This document shows positions 31,987 through 38,348 of a stretch of DNA of 46,265 nt, piece after piece. The stretch is from a virus. Under the pieces are notes generated by a model. The model saw only the letters and a program-made list of their open reading frames with translations, searched no databases and was not told the DNA's origin. The stretch is from positions 1 to 46,265 of IMG/VR virus record IMGVR_UViG_3300042905_003683, one strand, 5' to 3'. A program made the position numbers and the translations under genes. Numbering within the stretch: position 1 is the first letter of the stretch; each line of letters begins with the position of its first letter.

Positions 31987-32287
31987 TGTTCCTCCTTTCG
32001 TTTACAATTTTTCCAATAGCATTAATAGTATTTATAGCTATGTCGGAAAGAGAATAGGGCTTTCCATTATTAACAGTATTTGAAATTTCATTTACCATAA
32101 TATCATAACTAATAGCCATAGCATAATGAAAAGCTTCAAGTTCTTGAGTTCCTTCTTCTGGATTTACCTTTCTCATTGAAGTAGAGCCATCCCTTTTATA
32201 GATGATCCAAAATCCTTCTTTCTGCTCTTCCCAAGGATTACGATAATTATCGGCATACTTAGTTTCTACATATTTCTTATTACTCAT
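31973..32287 (-). CDS. Small protein of unknown function
   Basis: A 104-aa protein with a polar start (MSNKKYVETKYADNYRNPW), a short strand pair (GFWIIYKRDGSTSM) and a helical end (ISYDIMVNEISNTVNN). No family is recognised. It overlaps the deaminase-like gene by 8 nt and the next gene by 14 nt. Confidence 0.65.
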   Translation of the reverse strand: MSNKKYVETKYADNYRNPWEEQKEGFWIIYKRDGSTSMRKVNPEEGTQELEAFHYAMAISYDIMVNEISNTVNNGKPYSLSDIAINTINAIGKIVNERRNNVGN

Positions 32288-32705
32288 TATAAATCCTCAT
32301 AGATTCAATACCACCATTCTCGTTAGAGTAAACAACCTTCTTTACCCCAACAAACTGCATAGCAGCCTCGCACATAGGGCAGGGCTTAGAATTACGAAGA
32401 CAACCATCACGACCAACGCGAACAACATAAACAGTAGAACCCTCAGTAATAGAGCGGTCAAGACCAAGAATAGCACCAATCTCAGCGTGAACAGTAGCAT
32501 GACCACGCTGCTTCTTACTGTCGCGGAATCGATTAGCCCAAGCCTTGTACTTATTCTTGTTACAAGAGGTATTCAGAACAGTACCACCGCGAACGAGTAC
32601 AGCACCATGCTTGTACTCACGAAACTCAGTCTGTCCTGCAATACGCATGGCAAGCTCAATATAACGCTGCTTCTTCTTAGAAAGCTTACTCGGGTCATTC
32701 TCCAT
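32280..32705 (-). CDS. Cytidine/deoxycytidylate deaminase family enzyme
   Basis: A 141-aa zinc deaminase. VHAEIGAIL (HAE, 73-75) and KPCPMCEAAM (PCxxC, 108-112) form the zinc site, with Glu as proton shuttle. It could deaminate dCMP to dUMP, feeding ThyX, as in T4; the sequence alone does not exclude a free-cytidine or tRNA-type substrate. I chose the ATG at 32705 (GGAG at 11 nt); an in-frame ATG at 32747 lies inside a hairpin. A promoter with its -35 in the hairpin loop precedes it. Confidence 0.88.
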   Translation of the reverse strand: MENDPSKLSKKKQRYIELAMRIAGQTEFREYKHGAVLVRGGTVLNTSCNKNKYKAWANRFRDSKKQRGHATVHAEIGAILGLDRSITEGSTVYVVRVGRDGCLRNSKPCPMCEAAMQFVGVKKVVYSNENGGIESMRIYNE

Positions 32706-32729
32706 AGTGTTCTTCGCTCCAACAGATAG

Positions 32730-32758
32730 ATAGTAACAAAGCCCCATAGGGAAGTCAA
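32730..32758 (-). promoter_or_regulatory. Promoter of the deaminase gene, overlapping a terminator
   Basis: TTGACT (32758-32753), 17 nt, TACTAT (32735-32730). Here the -35 is in the terminator loop and the -10 just after the T-run. ACTATCTA (32734-32727) is a one-mismatch ACTATTTA 21 nt before the ATG. Confidence 0.6.
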
Positions 32759-32769
32759 CCCTATGGAGC
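32735..32769 (-). terminator. Terminator after the leader-bearing coiled-coil gene
   Basis: An 11-bp stem with one mismatch, GCTCCATAGGG/CCCTATGGGGC (32759-32769 with 32741-32751), has a loop TTGACTT and is followed by TTTGTT on the minus strand. Confidence 0.8.
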
Positions 32770-32795
32770 CTGTTTCTTTTACAATACTAAACTAT

Positions 32796-33419
32796 CTAAA
32801 TACCATAAGTTTTACGTCTAGCTTTTCTAGCTGCTTCTGCCTCTTCTTCGCGGGTACGTACTCCTGGTCTTCTTGTGGTCGAATACTCAAGTCTTCCAGT
32901 ATTTGGGTTTTCCATAGCTGTTGTTTGGTAGACCCTTTCAGCTTCTTCTCTATCAGCTATCTCTCTTCTTTCTTTTTCGCTTCTTGCAAGTGTATCTTTT
33001 TCAGCTTGTCTAGCTGCATAACTTTTGTTAGCTTTTTGATCTCTAACATACTTATCATCTTCTGCTGCTTTTGTATCTCTTTGTTCTTGAGCTTTAGTAG
33101 TTAAATACTTTTCATAAAATTCTTCAACAGGGCCTAAATATCTTCTACCACCACTAGCAGCCTCGTTATCACCCATTGCAATTATTTTTTTGAGCGAGCG
33201 TTCTTGAGAAGGAAACATTTTTATAAAGCCTTCATCATCTAATAATTTTTTTGCTGCATTTTTAATTTCAAATCCAGTTTGGTTACCAACACCAAAAAAA
33301 TCTTGTACTGTACTAAGACCTCTTTCTACAAATCCTGGTTGGTAGCCAGCTTCGTTTAATACAGAATACAATTCTTCTTTTATTATTGTTCTTAACTGTG
33401 ATTCAGATAGTTTTTTCAT
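32796..33419 (-). CDS. Leader-bearing coiled-coil protein
   Basis: A 207-aa protein. It begins MKKLSESQLRTIIKEELYSV, nearly the same leader as the gene at 17250-17732, with LSE and IKE as possible prohead-protease sites. Residues 110-180 are a long charged helix (RSEKERREIADREEAERVY). The end is basic. It is probably a virion or head-core protein by leader and composition; no family is recognised. GAGG lies 10 nt before ATG, and ACTATTTA 18 nt before it. Confidence 0.75.
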   Translation of the reverse strand: MKKLSESQLRTIIKEELYSVLNEAGYQPGFVERGLSTVQDFFGVGNQTGFEIKNAAKKLLDDEGFIKMFPSQERSLKKIIAMGDNEAASGGRRYLGPVEEFYEKYLTTKAQEQRDTKAAEDDKYVRDQKANKSYAARQAEKDTLARSEKERREIADREEAERVYQTTAMENPNTGRLEYSTTRRPGVRTREEEAEAARKARRKTYGI

Positions 33420-33420
33420 G

Positions 33421-33452
33421 TAATTGTACCTCGTTTATAAATAGTACAATTA
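33421..33452 (-). promoter_or_regulatory. ACTATTTA element in a small hairpin
   Basis: TAATTGTAC/GTACAATTA brackets TATTTATAAACGAG, which includes the GAGG ribosome site. ACTATTTA is at 33445-33438, 18 nt before ATG. No T-run follows, so this is not a terminator; a promoter or mRNA-leader role is likelier. A TTTATA 17 nt upstream of TACTAT is a poor -35. Confidence 0.45.
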
Positions 33453-33473
33453 TATGAAAAAAGTATAAAACTG

Positions 33474-34598
33474 TTAGTCTTCGCTTTCTATATTATAGTA
33501 GTTAGAAGCATTACCCGTTTGTTTATCAAATTTAGTAATAAGTTCTTCTTCTACAATACTTAAAACAGCATTTCTAAAATCTTGGTTTTGAAGTTCATTA
33601 GAAAAGTCTGCTGATCTAAATTGCTTGGTAGTTCCATCAAGAAGAGTAAGCTTCCACCATGCTCCACTTGTGGCTCTATCGGATTTAGAAAGAACATCAA
33701 GCCAAGCTTCATGATCGGATACTTCAATCTTTTCTCCACCCCACAAAAGTTTAAGCGAACATTCTCTTCCTTCTGTACCAAAACGAGATTTCTTTAGTAC
33801 ACATTTAGTCTCTGACCCAATTCTAAACCCTGTTGGAGATACAACATAACTTGCTTTGCTCTTTTTGGGAGTAAGCCAAATTCTAAGTGAGTAAGCATAA
33901 GATAGTGCTTTACCACCAGGAGTTATAAATGGGTTTACAAGCATTTCTGTATGTGCTGTTGGTCCCATCACAATGTTTTGTTTTAGTTGGTTAAGAACAA
34001 GGAATGTACTTCTTTTGTTTGCAATTGGTTGAATAAGTTTTGCAAGACCTTTTGACATAATTCTTGGTTTTACTGCCATTGAAGATTGAGGATTAAAGTC
34101 TCCTTCAAGATCTGCAAGGGATGGAGTGAAAGCAAACGAATCAAGAATAAACAAGAAGTGGTCACCTTCTCCAAGAAGCTGCTCAATAGTTTCAAGCACA
34201 AACTCAATGTTTACTGCTTGAGTATAAATAATCTCTCCTACATTACAACCAGCTTTACTAAGGAAAGAAGGGTCTAGTGCAGATTCTGAATCAAAATAAA
34301 CTACGGTCATTCCCATCTTTTGGGCATTAGCAGCAATCTGAGCAGCAAAATAAGACTTACCAGAGGCTTCAATACCTGCAAGCTCTGTAATACGCCCAAC
34401 TGGAATTCCTGCTTTCTTTCCTCTACAGATAATAGAGTCTAGTACATCTGAGCCTGTTGGAATCCATTCTGTTACTTCTGATGGGTTTTGTTCTAATAGA
34501 TCGAAAGAAACTTCAATTCCTGCTTTTTTATTAATTGCATCTCTCATTTGTGCAATAGATAATTTACCATTTGTCGTTGTTTGAGTTTTTTTAGCCAT
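33474..34598 (-). CDS. RecA/UvsX-type recombinase
   Basis: A 374-aa strand-exchange ATPase. Motifs: ELAGIEASGKS (Walker A, 75-82), VYFDSESALDP, FLFILDS (Walker B, 148-154), FLVLNQLKQN (sensor/L2 region) and TPGGKALSYAYSLRI. Size and the Ser/Asn details are closer to T4 UvsX than to bacterial RecA. It forms filaments on ssDNA for recombination-dependent replication and repair. AAGGA lies 7 nt before ATG. It has its own nested promoter and lies next to the gp32-like gene, its usual partner. Confidence 0.95.
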   Translation of the reverse strand: MAKKTQTTTNGKLSIAQMRDAINKKAGIEVSFDLLEQNPSEVTEWIPTGSDVLDSIICRGKKAGIPVGRITELAGIEASGKSYFAAQIAANAQKMGMTVVYFDSESALDPSFLSKAGCNVGEIIYTQAVNIEFVLETIEQLLGEGDHFLFILDSFAFTPSLADLEGDFNPQSSMAVKPRIMSKGLAKLIQPIANKRSTFLVLNQLKQNIVMGPTAHTEMLVNPFITPGGKALSYAYSLRIWLTPKKSKASYVVSPTGFRIGSETKCVLKKSRFGTEGRECSLKLLWGGEKIEVSDHEAWLDVLSKSDRATSGAWWKLTLLDGTTKQFRSADFSNELQNQDFRNAVLSIVEEELITKFDKQTGNASNYYNIESED

Positions 34599-34618
34599 TT
34601 GGTTCCTTTGTGATAAAT

Positions 34619-34648
34619 GAAAACGGGTGTACCATAAAGATACACCCG
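34619..34648 (-). terminator. Terminator of the gp32-like gene
   Basis: An 8-bp perfect stem, CGGGTGTA/TACACCCG (34641-34648 with 34624-34631), with a 9-nt loop is followed by TTTTC on the minus strand. Confidence 0.82.
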
Positions 34649-34665
34649 CCTCATTAGTTTGTCAA
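34637..34665 (-). promoter_or_regulatory. Promoter nested in the terminator, for the recombinase
   Basis: TTGACA (34665-34660), 17 nt, TATCTT (34642-34637). The -35 is perfect; the -10 (4 of 6) covers the loop. The predicted start, about 34630, removes the 5' arm from the new transcript. Confidence 0.62.
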
Positions 34666-34669
34666 CAGA

Positions 34670-35464
34670 TTAGTCGTCTGTACCAGTGAAATCTGCGAAT
34701 GCCTCATCAACTGCGGAGGAGGTTTTCTTAGACTTAGTGCCGCCTTTTACAATCTCGCGGGACTCTGTTTCAGCAGATTCATCGGAAGCAAGGGCAGCAT
34801 CAAGGATCTTCTGAACCTCTTGTGTGCTCTGACGTGGATAAAGTGCTCCAAAGTCTGGAATAGTATCGAGAAGTTCCTTACACTTTGCTGCTCCACCATA
34901 AGATGGGTCACAAAGTGGTGAGGACTTACGGCGTGGTGTAATTTTAGTCTCTGGAAACTGGTCTTTTGCACCAGCAGGAGGCTTAGTGTAGTCAATTACG
35001 AGGTCAAGACCATCCTGTGGATCAGTAATATCGCCATACTCTGGATTGAGAACAAGACCAATCATAGTCTCGTAGGCACGCTTACCATATTCCCATACCT
35101 GTACACCCTTTGCCTCTTCTCCGCGAACGAGAACAGGAGACATAAAACGCTGCTTGGGGAATAGCTCTTTTGCCATCTTCTGGCTTGCCTTATCCTCATT
35201 TGCTACACCATCACGCCAAAGCTGTGATGCGAAATTACACACAGGACAATCATCAGAGAAGTTCTTTTTGGGACAAAGAACAGTTTTTCCACCTACCTTG
35301 TAATGGAAGAAAAGCTCCTTGAATGGATCACCATCTTCTGTTGGAACGATACGAACAGAATGCTGTCCTTCTTCCATCTTCCACTTAACAGAATTATTGC
35401 TCTCCTTACCGTTATTAGCAAGCTTCTCAAGCTTGTTCTTCATTTTGCTCATATCAATAGCCAT
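34670..35464 (-). CDS. Single-stranded DNA-binding protein, T4 gp32-like
   Basis: A 264-aa protein. It has a basic N-terminal start (MSKMKNKLEKLANNGK), then the core with a probable zinc site His54, Cys64, Cys73 and Cys76 (FHYKVGGKTVLC, DDCPVCNF), matching the His-Cys-Cys-Cys arrangement of gp32. There is an acidic, Ser-rich tail ending AFADFTGTDD, used in relatives to recruit partner proteins. It coats ssDNA during replication and recombination. AAGGAG lies 9 nt before ATG. The leader carries a hairpin downstream of a promoter, which might give autoregulation. Confidence 0.93.
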   Translation of the reverse strand: MAIDMSKMKNKLEKLANNGKESNNSVKWKMEEGQHSVRIVPTEDGDPFKELFFHYKVGGKTVLCPKKNFSDDCPVCNFASQLWRDGVANEDKASQKMAKELFPKQRFMSPVLVRGEEAKGVQVWEYGKRAYETMIGLVLNPEYGDITDPQDGLDLVIDYTKPPAGAKDQFPETKITPRRKSSPLCDPSYGGAAKCKELLDTIPDFGALYPRQSTQEVQKILDAALASDESAETESREIVKGGTKSKKTSSAVDEAFADFTGTDD

Positions 35465-35483
35465 TTTATTGTCTCCTTGTTGT

Positions 35484-35513
35484 TAAGAACGGTTGAACAA
35501 ATCTCTTCAACCG
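35484..35513 (-). terminator. Hairpin in the leader of the gp32-like gene
   Basis: The 8-bp stem CGGTTGAA/TTCAACCG (35506-35513 with 35490-35497) is followed by TTCTTAA. Because a promoter lies upstream of it (35524-35552), transcripts for the gp32-like gene would carry it whole, so it may be an attenuator or a protein-binding leader element rather than a plain terminator. Confidence 0.6.
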
Positions 35514-35523
35514 CCACGTTTCT

Positions 35524-35552
35524 ATCTTATCCCTCTAGGGTGCTTTCGTCAA
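35524..35552 (-). promoter_or_regulatory. Promoter upstream of the gp32-like gene
   Basis: TTGACG (35552-35547), 17 nt, TAAGAT (35529-35524). It overlaps the end of the 83-aa gene. The spacer holds a CCCTAGAGGG palindrome. Fair match only. Confidence 0.5.
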
Positions 35553-35778
35553 GATCCATTTCAAGAATCTCTCCTACTAGCGTTTTATGATTGAAGATTC
35601 GGAATTCCTTAGCCTCAACATCATAAACTGTTTCGGAACCATCGGCAAGAGTTCTTACCTTTCCTGTTCCTTTTATCTTAGCCTCAACCATTCGTTTTGG
35701 CAAGTCATTAATTTTTACAAAGTGCATAGTCCTTTGCGAACCATCTTTCTTAAGAAATGTACCCTTATAAGACTTCAT
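35527..35778 (-). CDS. Small conserved phage protein
   Basis: An 83-aa, beta-rich protein: KGTFLKKDGSQRTMHFVKI, DLPKRM, KGTGKVRTLADGSETVYDV and EFRIFNHKTLVGEI. This pattern of a K-x-DGS-R-T-M start and a W/F-R-x-FN end occurs in small phage proteins with an unknown, perhaps SH3-like, fold. It lies directly upstream of the gp32-like gene. Confidence 0.7.
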   Translation of the reverse strand: MKSYKGTFLKKDGSQRTMHFVKINDLPKRMVEAKIKGTGKVRTLADGSETVYDVEAKEFRIFNHKTLVGEILEMDLDESTLEG

Positions 35779-35779
35779 A

Positions 35780-36211
35780 TTACCTCTGTATGTGTGGAGA
35801 TTTTTTTACAACATAGCAATAGTTTTTTCCAAATGAATTAGAATAAACTCCAAAGCTATTCTTTACAAAATCTTGTGTTTTACTATCTATTTGATTTGAA
35901 ATAGTATCAAAAAGATCACCATCAGTTTCTAACTGTTTCTCATCGATAGAGTAATAGTATCTTTTCTCCCTAAACTCGTCAAGTCCATAAAACATACTTT
36001 CATCACCAGAATTAAAATCCATAATTCCTATAGTATTTATACAATACGTTGGTGAGGATTCAAACTCATTACCTATAACAGATTCATTGTGATCAAAAAA
36101 ATTAATCATGTGAATAGTGTCTGCAATTACAGTATTTAATTTATCATAATAACCTAAAATTGGTATTTTACCAACAGTTTTTGCAACATCTTCGTATGTT
36201 ATTATATACAT
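35780..36211 (-). CDS. C-terminal part of a split Rossmann/tubulin-like protein
   Basis: A 143-aa frame from the first ATG, but the same frame is open back to 36346 and clearly coding (IRIFYIKPSQKFL, then DRIVYNVLQEYTRSKKF), with no ATG, GTG or TTG before 36211. Joined to the upstream 77-aa gene through one inserted base it makes about 264 residues. The pattern MYIITYEDVAKTVGKIPILG, then YYDKLNTVIADTIHMINFF, could be the second half of an FtsZ/tubulin-type or related GTPase fold; this is low-confidence. No ribosome site precedes the ATG at 36211, which argues that it is not a true start. Confidence 0.6.
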   Translation of the reverse strand: MYIITYEDVAKTVGKIPILGYYDKLNTVIADTIHMINFFDHNESVIGNEFESSPTYCINTIGIMDFNSGDESMFYGLDEFREKRYYYSIDEKQLETDGDLFDTISNQIDSKTQDFVKNSFGVYSNSFGKNYCYVVKKSPHIQR

Positions 36212-36346
36212 TGAATCAAATTTTTTAGATCTTGTATACTCTTGTAAAACGTTATAGACAATTCTATCTGTTGTTTTTTGTAAATCTGTTAGGAACTTTT
36301 GACTTGGTTTAATATAAAAAATTCTAATGTTACAATCTTTATATTT
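36212..36346 (-). other. Open coding frame without a start codon
   Basis: The frame of 35780-36211 extends upstream to a TAG at 36349-36347. It encodes KDCNIRIFYIKPSQKFLTDL and on to RSKKFDS without a standard start; ATT at 36328 or 36322 would be the only near-start codons. It joins smoothly to the previous gene's LKVLEI if one base near 36341 is removed. Confidence 0.7.
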
Positions 36347-36572
36347 CTAAAACTTTTAAAGAAGCAGAACATACAATTTCATCACCACTTACAAAAAAAT
36401 CTAAATCACTATTATTATCTATAGAATCTATTCTAATATGATCTGTTTTTTCTTCATACTTTTCTGGATGGTCTTGTTCTTGTACGTCTACTTTGTATAT
36501 TTTATATTGTGGGTATTTACAAAATTTATCAACAATAGAACAACCAGTTTTACCTAATCCTAATATGTTCAT
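36339..36572 (-). CDS. N-terminal part of a split Rossmann/tubulin-like protein
   Basis: A 77-aa frame. MNILGLGKTGCSIVDKFC is a nucleotide-binding first strand, turn and helix; YKIYKVDV is strand two; SGDEIVCSASLKVLEI looks like a Gly/Ser loop plus helix. It stops abruptly (ATA TAA) while coding continues in another frame. The FtsZ/tubulin comparison rests on the order G-x-G-x-x-G, strand, then S/G loop, not on a clear signature. ATGA overlap with the Nudix gene. Confidence 0.65.
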   Translation of the reverse strand: MNILGLGKTGCSIVDKFCKYPQYKIYKVDVQEQDHPEKYEEKTDHIRIDSIDNNSDLDFFVSGDEIVCSASLKVLEI

Positions 36573-36973
36573 TCATAACCCATTGGAATCTCTAATGCAG
36601 TAGCAATAATTTCTTTTACATAAGGGGTTTTGTTCTCAAGATCATCAATATCTTTGTACTCAATCCATTTATGGTCACAATGTTCATAATTTAATTCAAT
36701 ATCATTTTTGAATTCATCACAAAAATAAATATACATTTTACCTGTTTTTGTTTTACGAAGACCAGCATACGTCACTTTACCATCGAGATTTGTTTCCTCT
36801 TTTAACTCTCGTTTAGCAGCTTTGTATGGTGGTTCTCCCTTTTCTATATGCCCACCTGGAAATGACCAGTGAAGTGGCATCCACTCATCTGTTTTGGATC
36901 TTTTAATTAAAAGTATTTTATTTTTATCTGTAACAACAATAACAACAGAATCGTGAGTATCTTTTTCTTCCAT
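36569..36973 (-). CDS. Nudix hydrolase
   Basis: A 134-aa protein with a full Nudix box, GGHIEKGEPPYKAAKRELKE (residues 40-59) followed by ETNL, fitting GX5EX7REUXEEXGU except the final positions. The substrate could be an oxidised or non-canonical NTP, NADH-type dinucleotide or capped RNA; the sequence does not decide. HWSFPGG and the YIYFCDEF strand suit an MutT-like member. Confidence 0.93.
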   Translation of the reverse strand: MEEKDTHDSVVIVVTDKNKILLIKRSKTDEWMPLHWSFPGGHIEKGEPPYKAAKRELKEETNLDGKVTYAGLRKTKTGKMYIYFCDEFKNDIELNYEHCDHKWIEYKDIDDLENKTPYVKEIIATALEIPMGYE

Positions 36974-36979
36974 GAGTAC

Positions 36980-37966
36980 CTACTTTACTATTTCTTTTAT
37001 AACCTCTTTAATGGTTTGTTCAAGTAAACTTTCTTTCATGTGTTTAAAATATTGTACTTGTCTTTCTCTTTTTTCAACACCTTTTTTTGAAGAATAACAA
37101 CCAAGATTTTTATTGCCTTTTTTTGATTTCAAACACCATTTTGAACCTTGTCTAACTATACGTTCATTTATAGCTGTTGTTTTTTTTGTACCATACATAA
37201 TAAAATCAATAAAAGCTTGGTGTGGAGTACCATGTAAAGCTCTTTCTTCTCTATTGGTTCTCATATCATATTTTAAAACACCAGGAGAACCCATTGTAAT
37301 TGCAGGAGTTCTGCTTTCTATTACAGAATTAATAATTTCATTTACTTTTTGTTTTTCTTGTTCGTTTTGTACAGAAATGATACCAGATTTTAAAACTAAA
37401 GCTCTTGCTGCAATTGCTGCTGATCTATTCATACCTGCTTTACAAGAAACAAGAACAAAAGCACTATCTGGTTCATTAGCAATATTTTGTGCTACTTGTT
37501 CCATTTTAGATAATTGTTCTTCTGTTGGATTACTTGTGTCTTGTGTAGGACAAGCAACAACTTTTCCTTTTTGACTTTCCATTTCTTGTGGGGTTAGTTG
37601 ATTTATTGTTTCTTCGGCAACAAGATAAACTTTGGTAAATCTATCAACTATATCTGTCATTAGCTTAGAACCCATAACAGGTTGCTCACCAACATAAATG
37701 TTAGAGCTTCCTATTTGATTGTATCTATCGCTTTCAGAAGGTTTCATGCCAACTGATTTTTTTAATTTATCAAATATACCCTCACCCATAGGAGGAGCAG
37801 ATTTGGAACGTTCCATAGAAGGTTTGATAGAGTAAGGAGGACCAGCTTTTTGTCCTCCGTGTCCAATTACTCTTTTTTTAAGACGACTATGCTTAGCCTT
37901 CATTTTTCTCTGATAAGGCTCAGTCTGTTCCAATAAATCTCTAAGTTCTTTTACTAAAGGGTCCAT
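36980..37966 (-). CDS. Dual-specificity-phosphatase-like protein with a Cys-rich basic module
   Basis: A 328-aa protein. Its N-terminus is basic (RKMKAKHSRLKKRVIGHG) and has LLEQTE near residue 11. Residues 170-190, FVLVSCKAGMNRSAAIAARA, carry the C-x5-R loop (Cys175 to Arg181) of protein-tyrosine and dual-specificity phosphatases, with the usual Ser after Arg; the His before Cys is replaced by Ser. An upstream Asp for acid catalysis is not obvious. Residues about 275-305 (KWCLKSKKGNKNLGC, then KRERQVQYFKH) form a small Cys module seen on other marine phage proteins, and the C-terminal helix MKESLLEQTIKEVIKEI resembles the leaders elsewhere. Substrate unknown. Confidence 0.8.
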   Translation of the reverse strand: MDPLVKELRDLLEQTEPYQRKMKAKHSRLKKRVIGHGGQKAGPPYSIKPSMERSKSAPPMGEGIFDKLKKSVGMKPSESDRYNQIGSSNIYVGEQPVMGSKLMTDIVDRFTKVYLVAEETINQLTPQEMESQKGKVVACPTQDTSNPTEEQLSKMEQVAQNIANEPDSAFVLVSCKAGMNRSAAIAARALVLKSGIISVQNEQEKQKVNEIINSVIESRTPAITMGSPGVLKYDMRTNREERALHGTPHQAFIDFIMYGTKKTTAINERIVRQGSKWCLKSKKGNKNLGCYSSKKGVEKRERQVQYFKHMKESLLEQTIKEVIKEIVK

Positions 37967-38322
37967 TATTTAAGTGTCAACAGGTACTTGAGTTTATTAA
38001 ACTCTCCAAGAATTTCATCACGAATGTTTAAAAGATCTGTATCTCTTTGTGCATCAAGCACATTTGTAAGACCAATCAAAAATTCAATATAGCCATCAAC
38101 AATACCTTCTACATCACCGCCAAGGTTCTGTAATTCAATTGGACCAGCAACACGAACTCTTCCGTTTCTTCCCATCCAAGCTTCTGCAAATGTGTCAATA
38201 AGATCGCCAAGCGTACCATAAATTCCACCAAAAGCTGAATGTCTGGCGAATGATTTTGTTTGCCAATGGAAGATTCTCATTTGTTGTTCCATTTGGACTA
38301 GTTGCATTATTACTTGGTCCAT
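37966..38322 (-). CDS. Ferritin/Dps-like four-helix protein
   Basis: A 118-aa protein, nearly all helix: MEQQMRIFHWQTKSFARHSA, then GTLGDLIDTFAEAWMG and TDLLNIRDEILGEFNKLKYL. FHWQTKSxARHxAF recalls the first helix of Dps and of a viral ferritin-like family. Iron-binding residues of true ferritins are not complete, so DNA protection is only a guess. AGGAG lies 7 nt before ATG, and ACTACTTA, a near match of the recurrent element, is 18 nt before it. Confidence 0.75.
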   Translation of the reverse strand: MDQVIMQLVQMEQQMRIFHWQTKSFARHSAFGGIYGTLGDLIDTFAEAWMGRNGRVRVAGPIELQNLGGDVEGIVDGYIEFLIGLTNVLDAQRDTDLLNIRDEILGEFNKLKYLLTLK

Positions 38323-38340
38323 TTTTATCTCCTAACACTA

Positions 38341-38348
38341 TAAGTAGT
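38341..38348 (-). promoter_or_regulatory. ACTACTTA, near match of the ACTATTTA element
   Basis: The coding strand reads GACTACTTATAG 18 nt before the ATG at 38322, just after the polymerase stop. One mismatch to ACTATTTA at the common spacing. Confidence 0.3.

Noticed and set aside
36326-36328. ATT as a true start for the split Rossmann/tubulin-like gene
   Set aside because: Possible in principle, but no good ribosome site and the smooth join to the upstream frame favour a frameshift.
37970-37980. TTGACA on the minus strand near the Dps-like gene stop
   Set aside because: No -10 at 16-18 nt, and transcripts would start inside the next gene; coding for LLTLK explains it.
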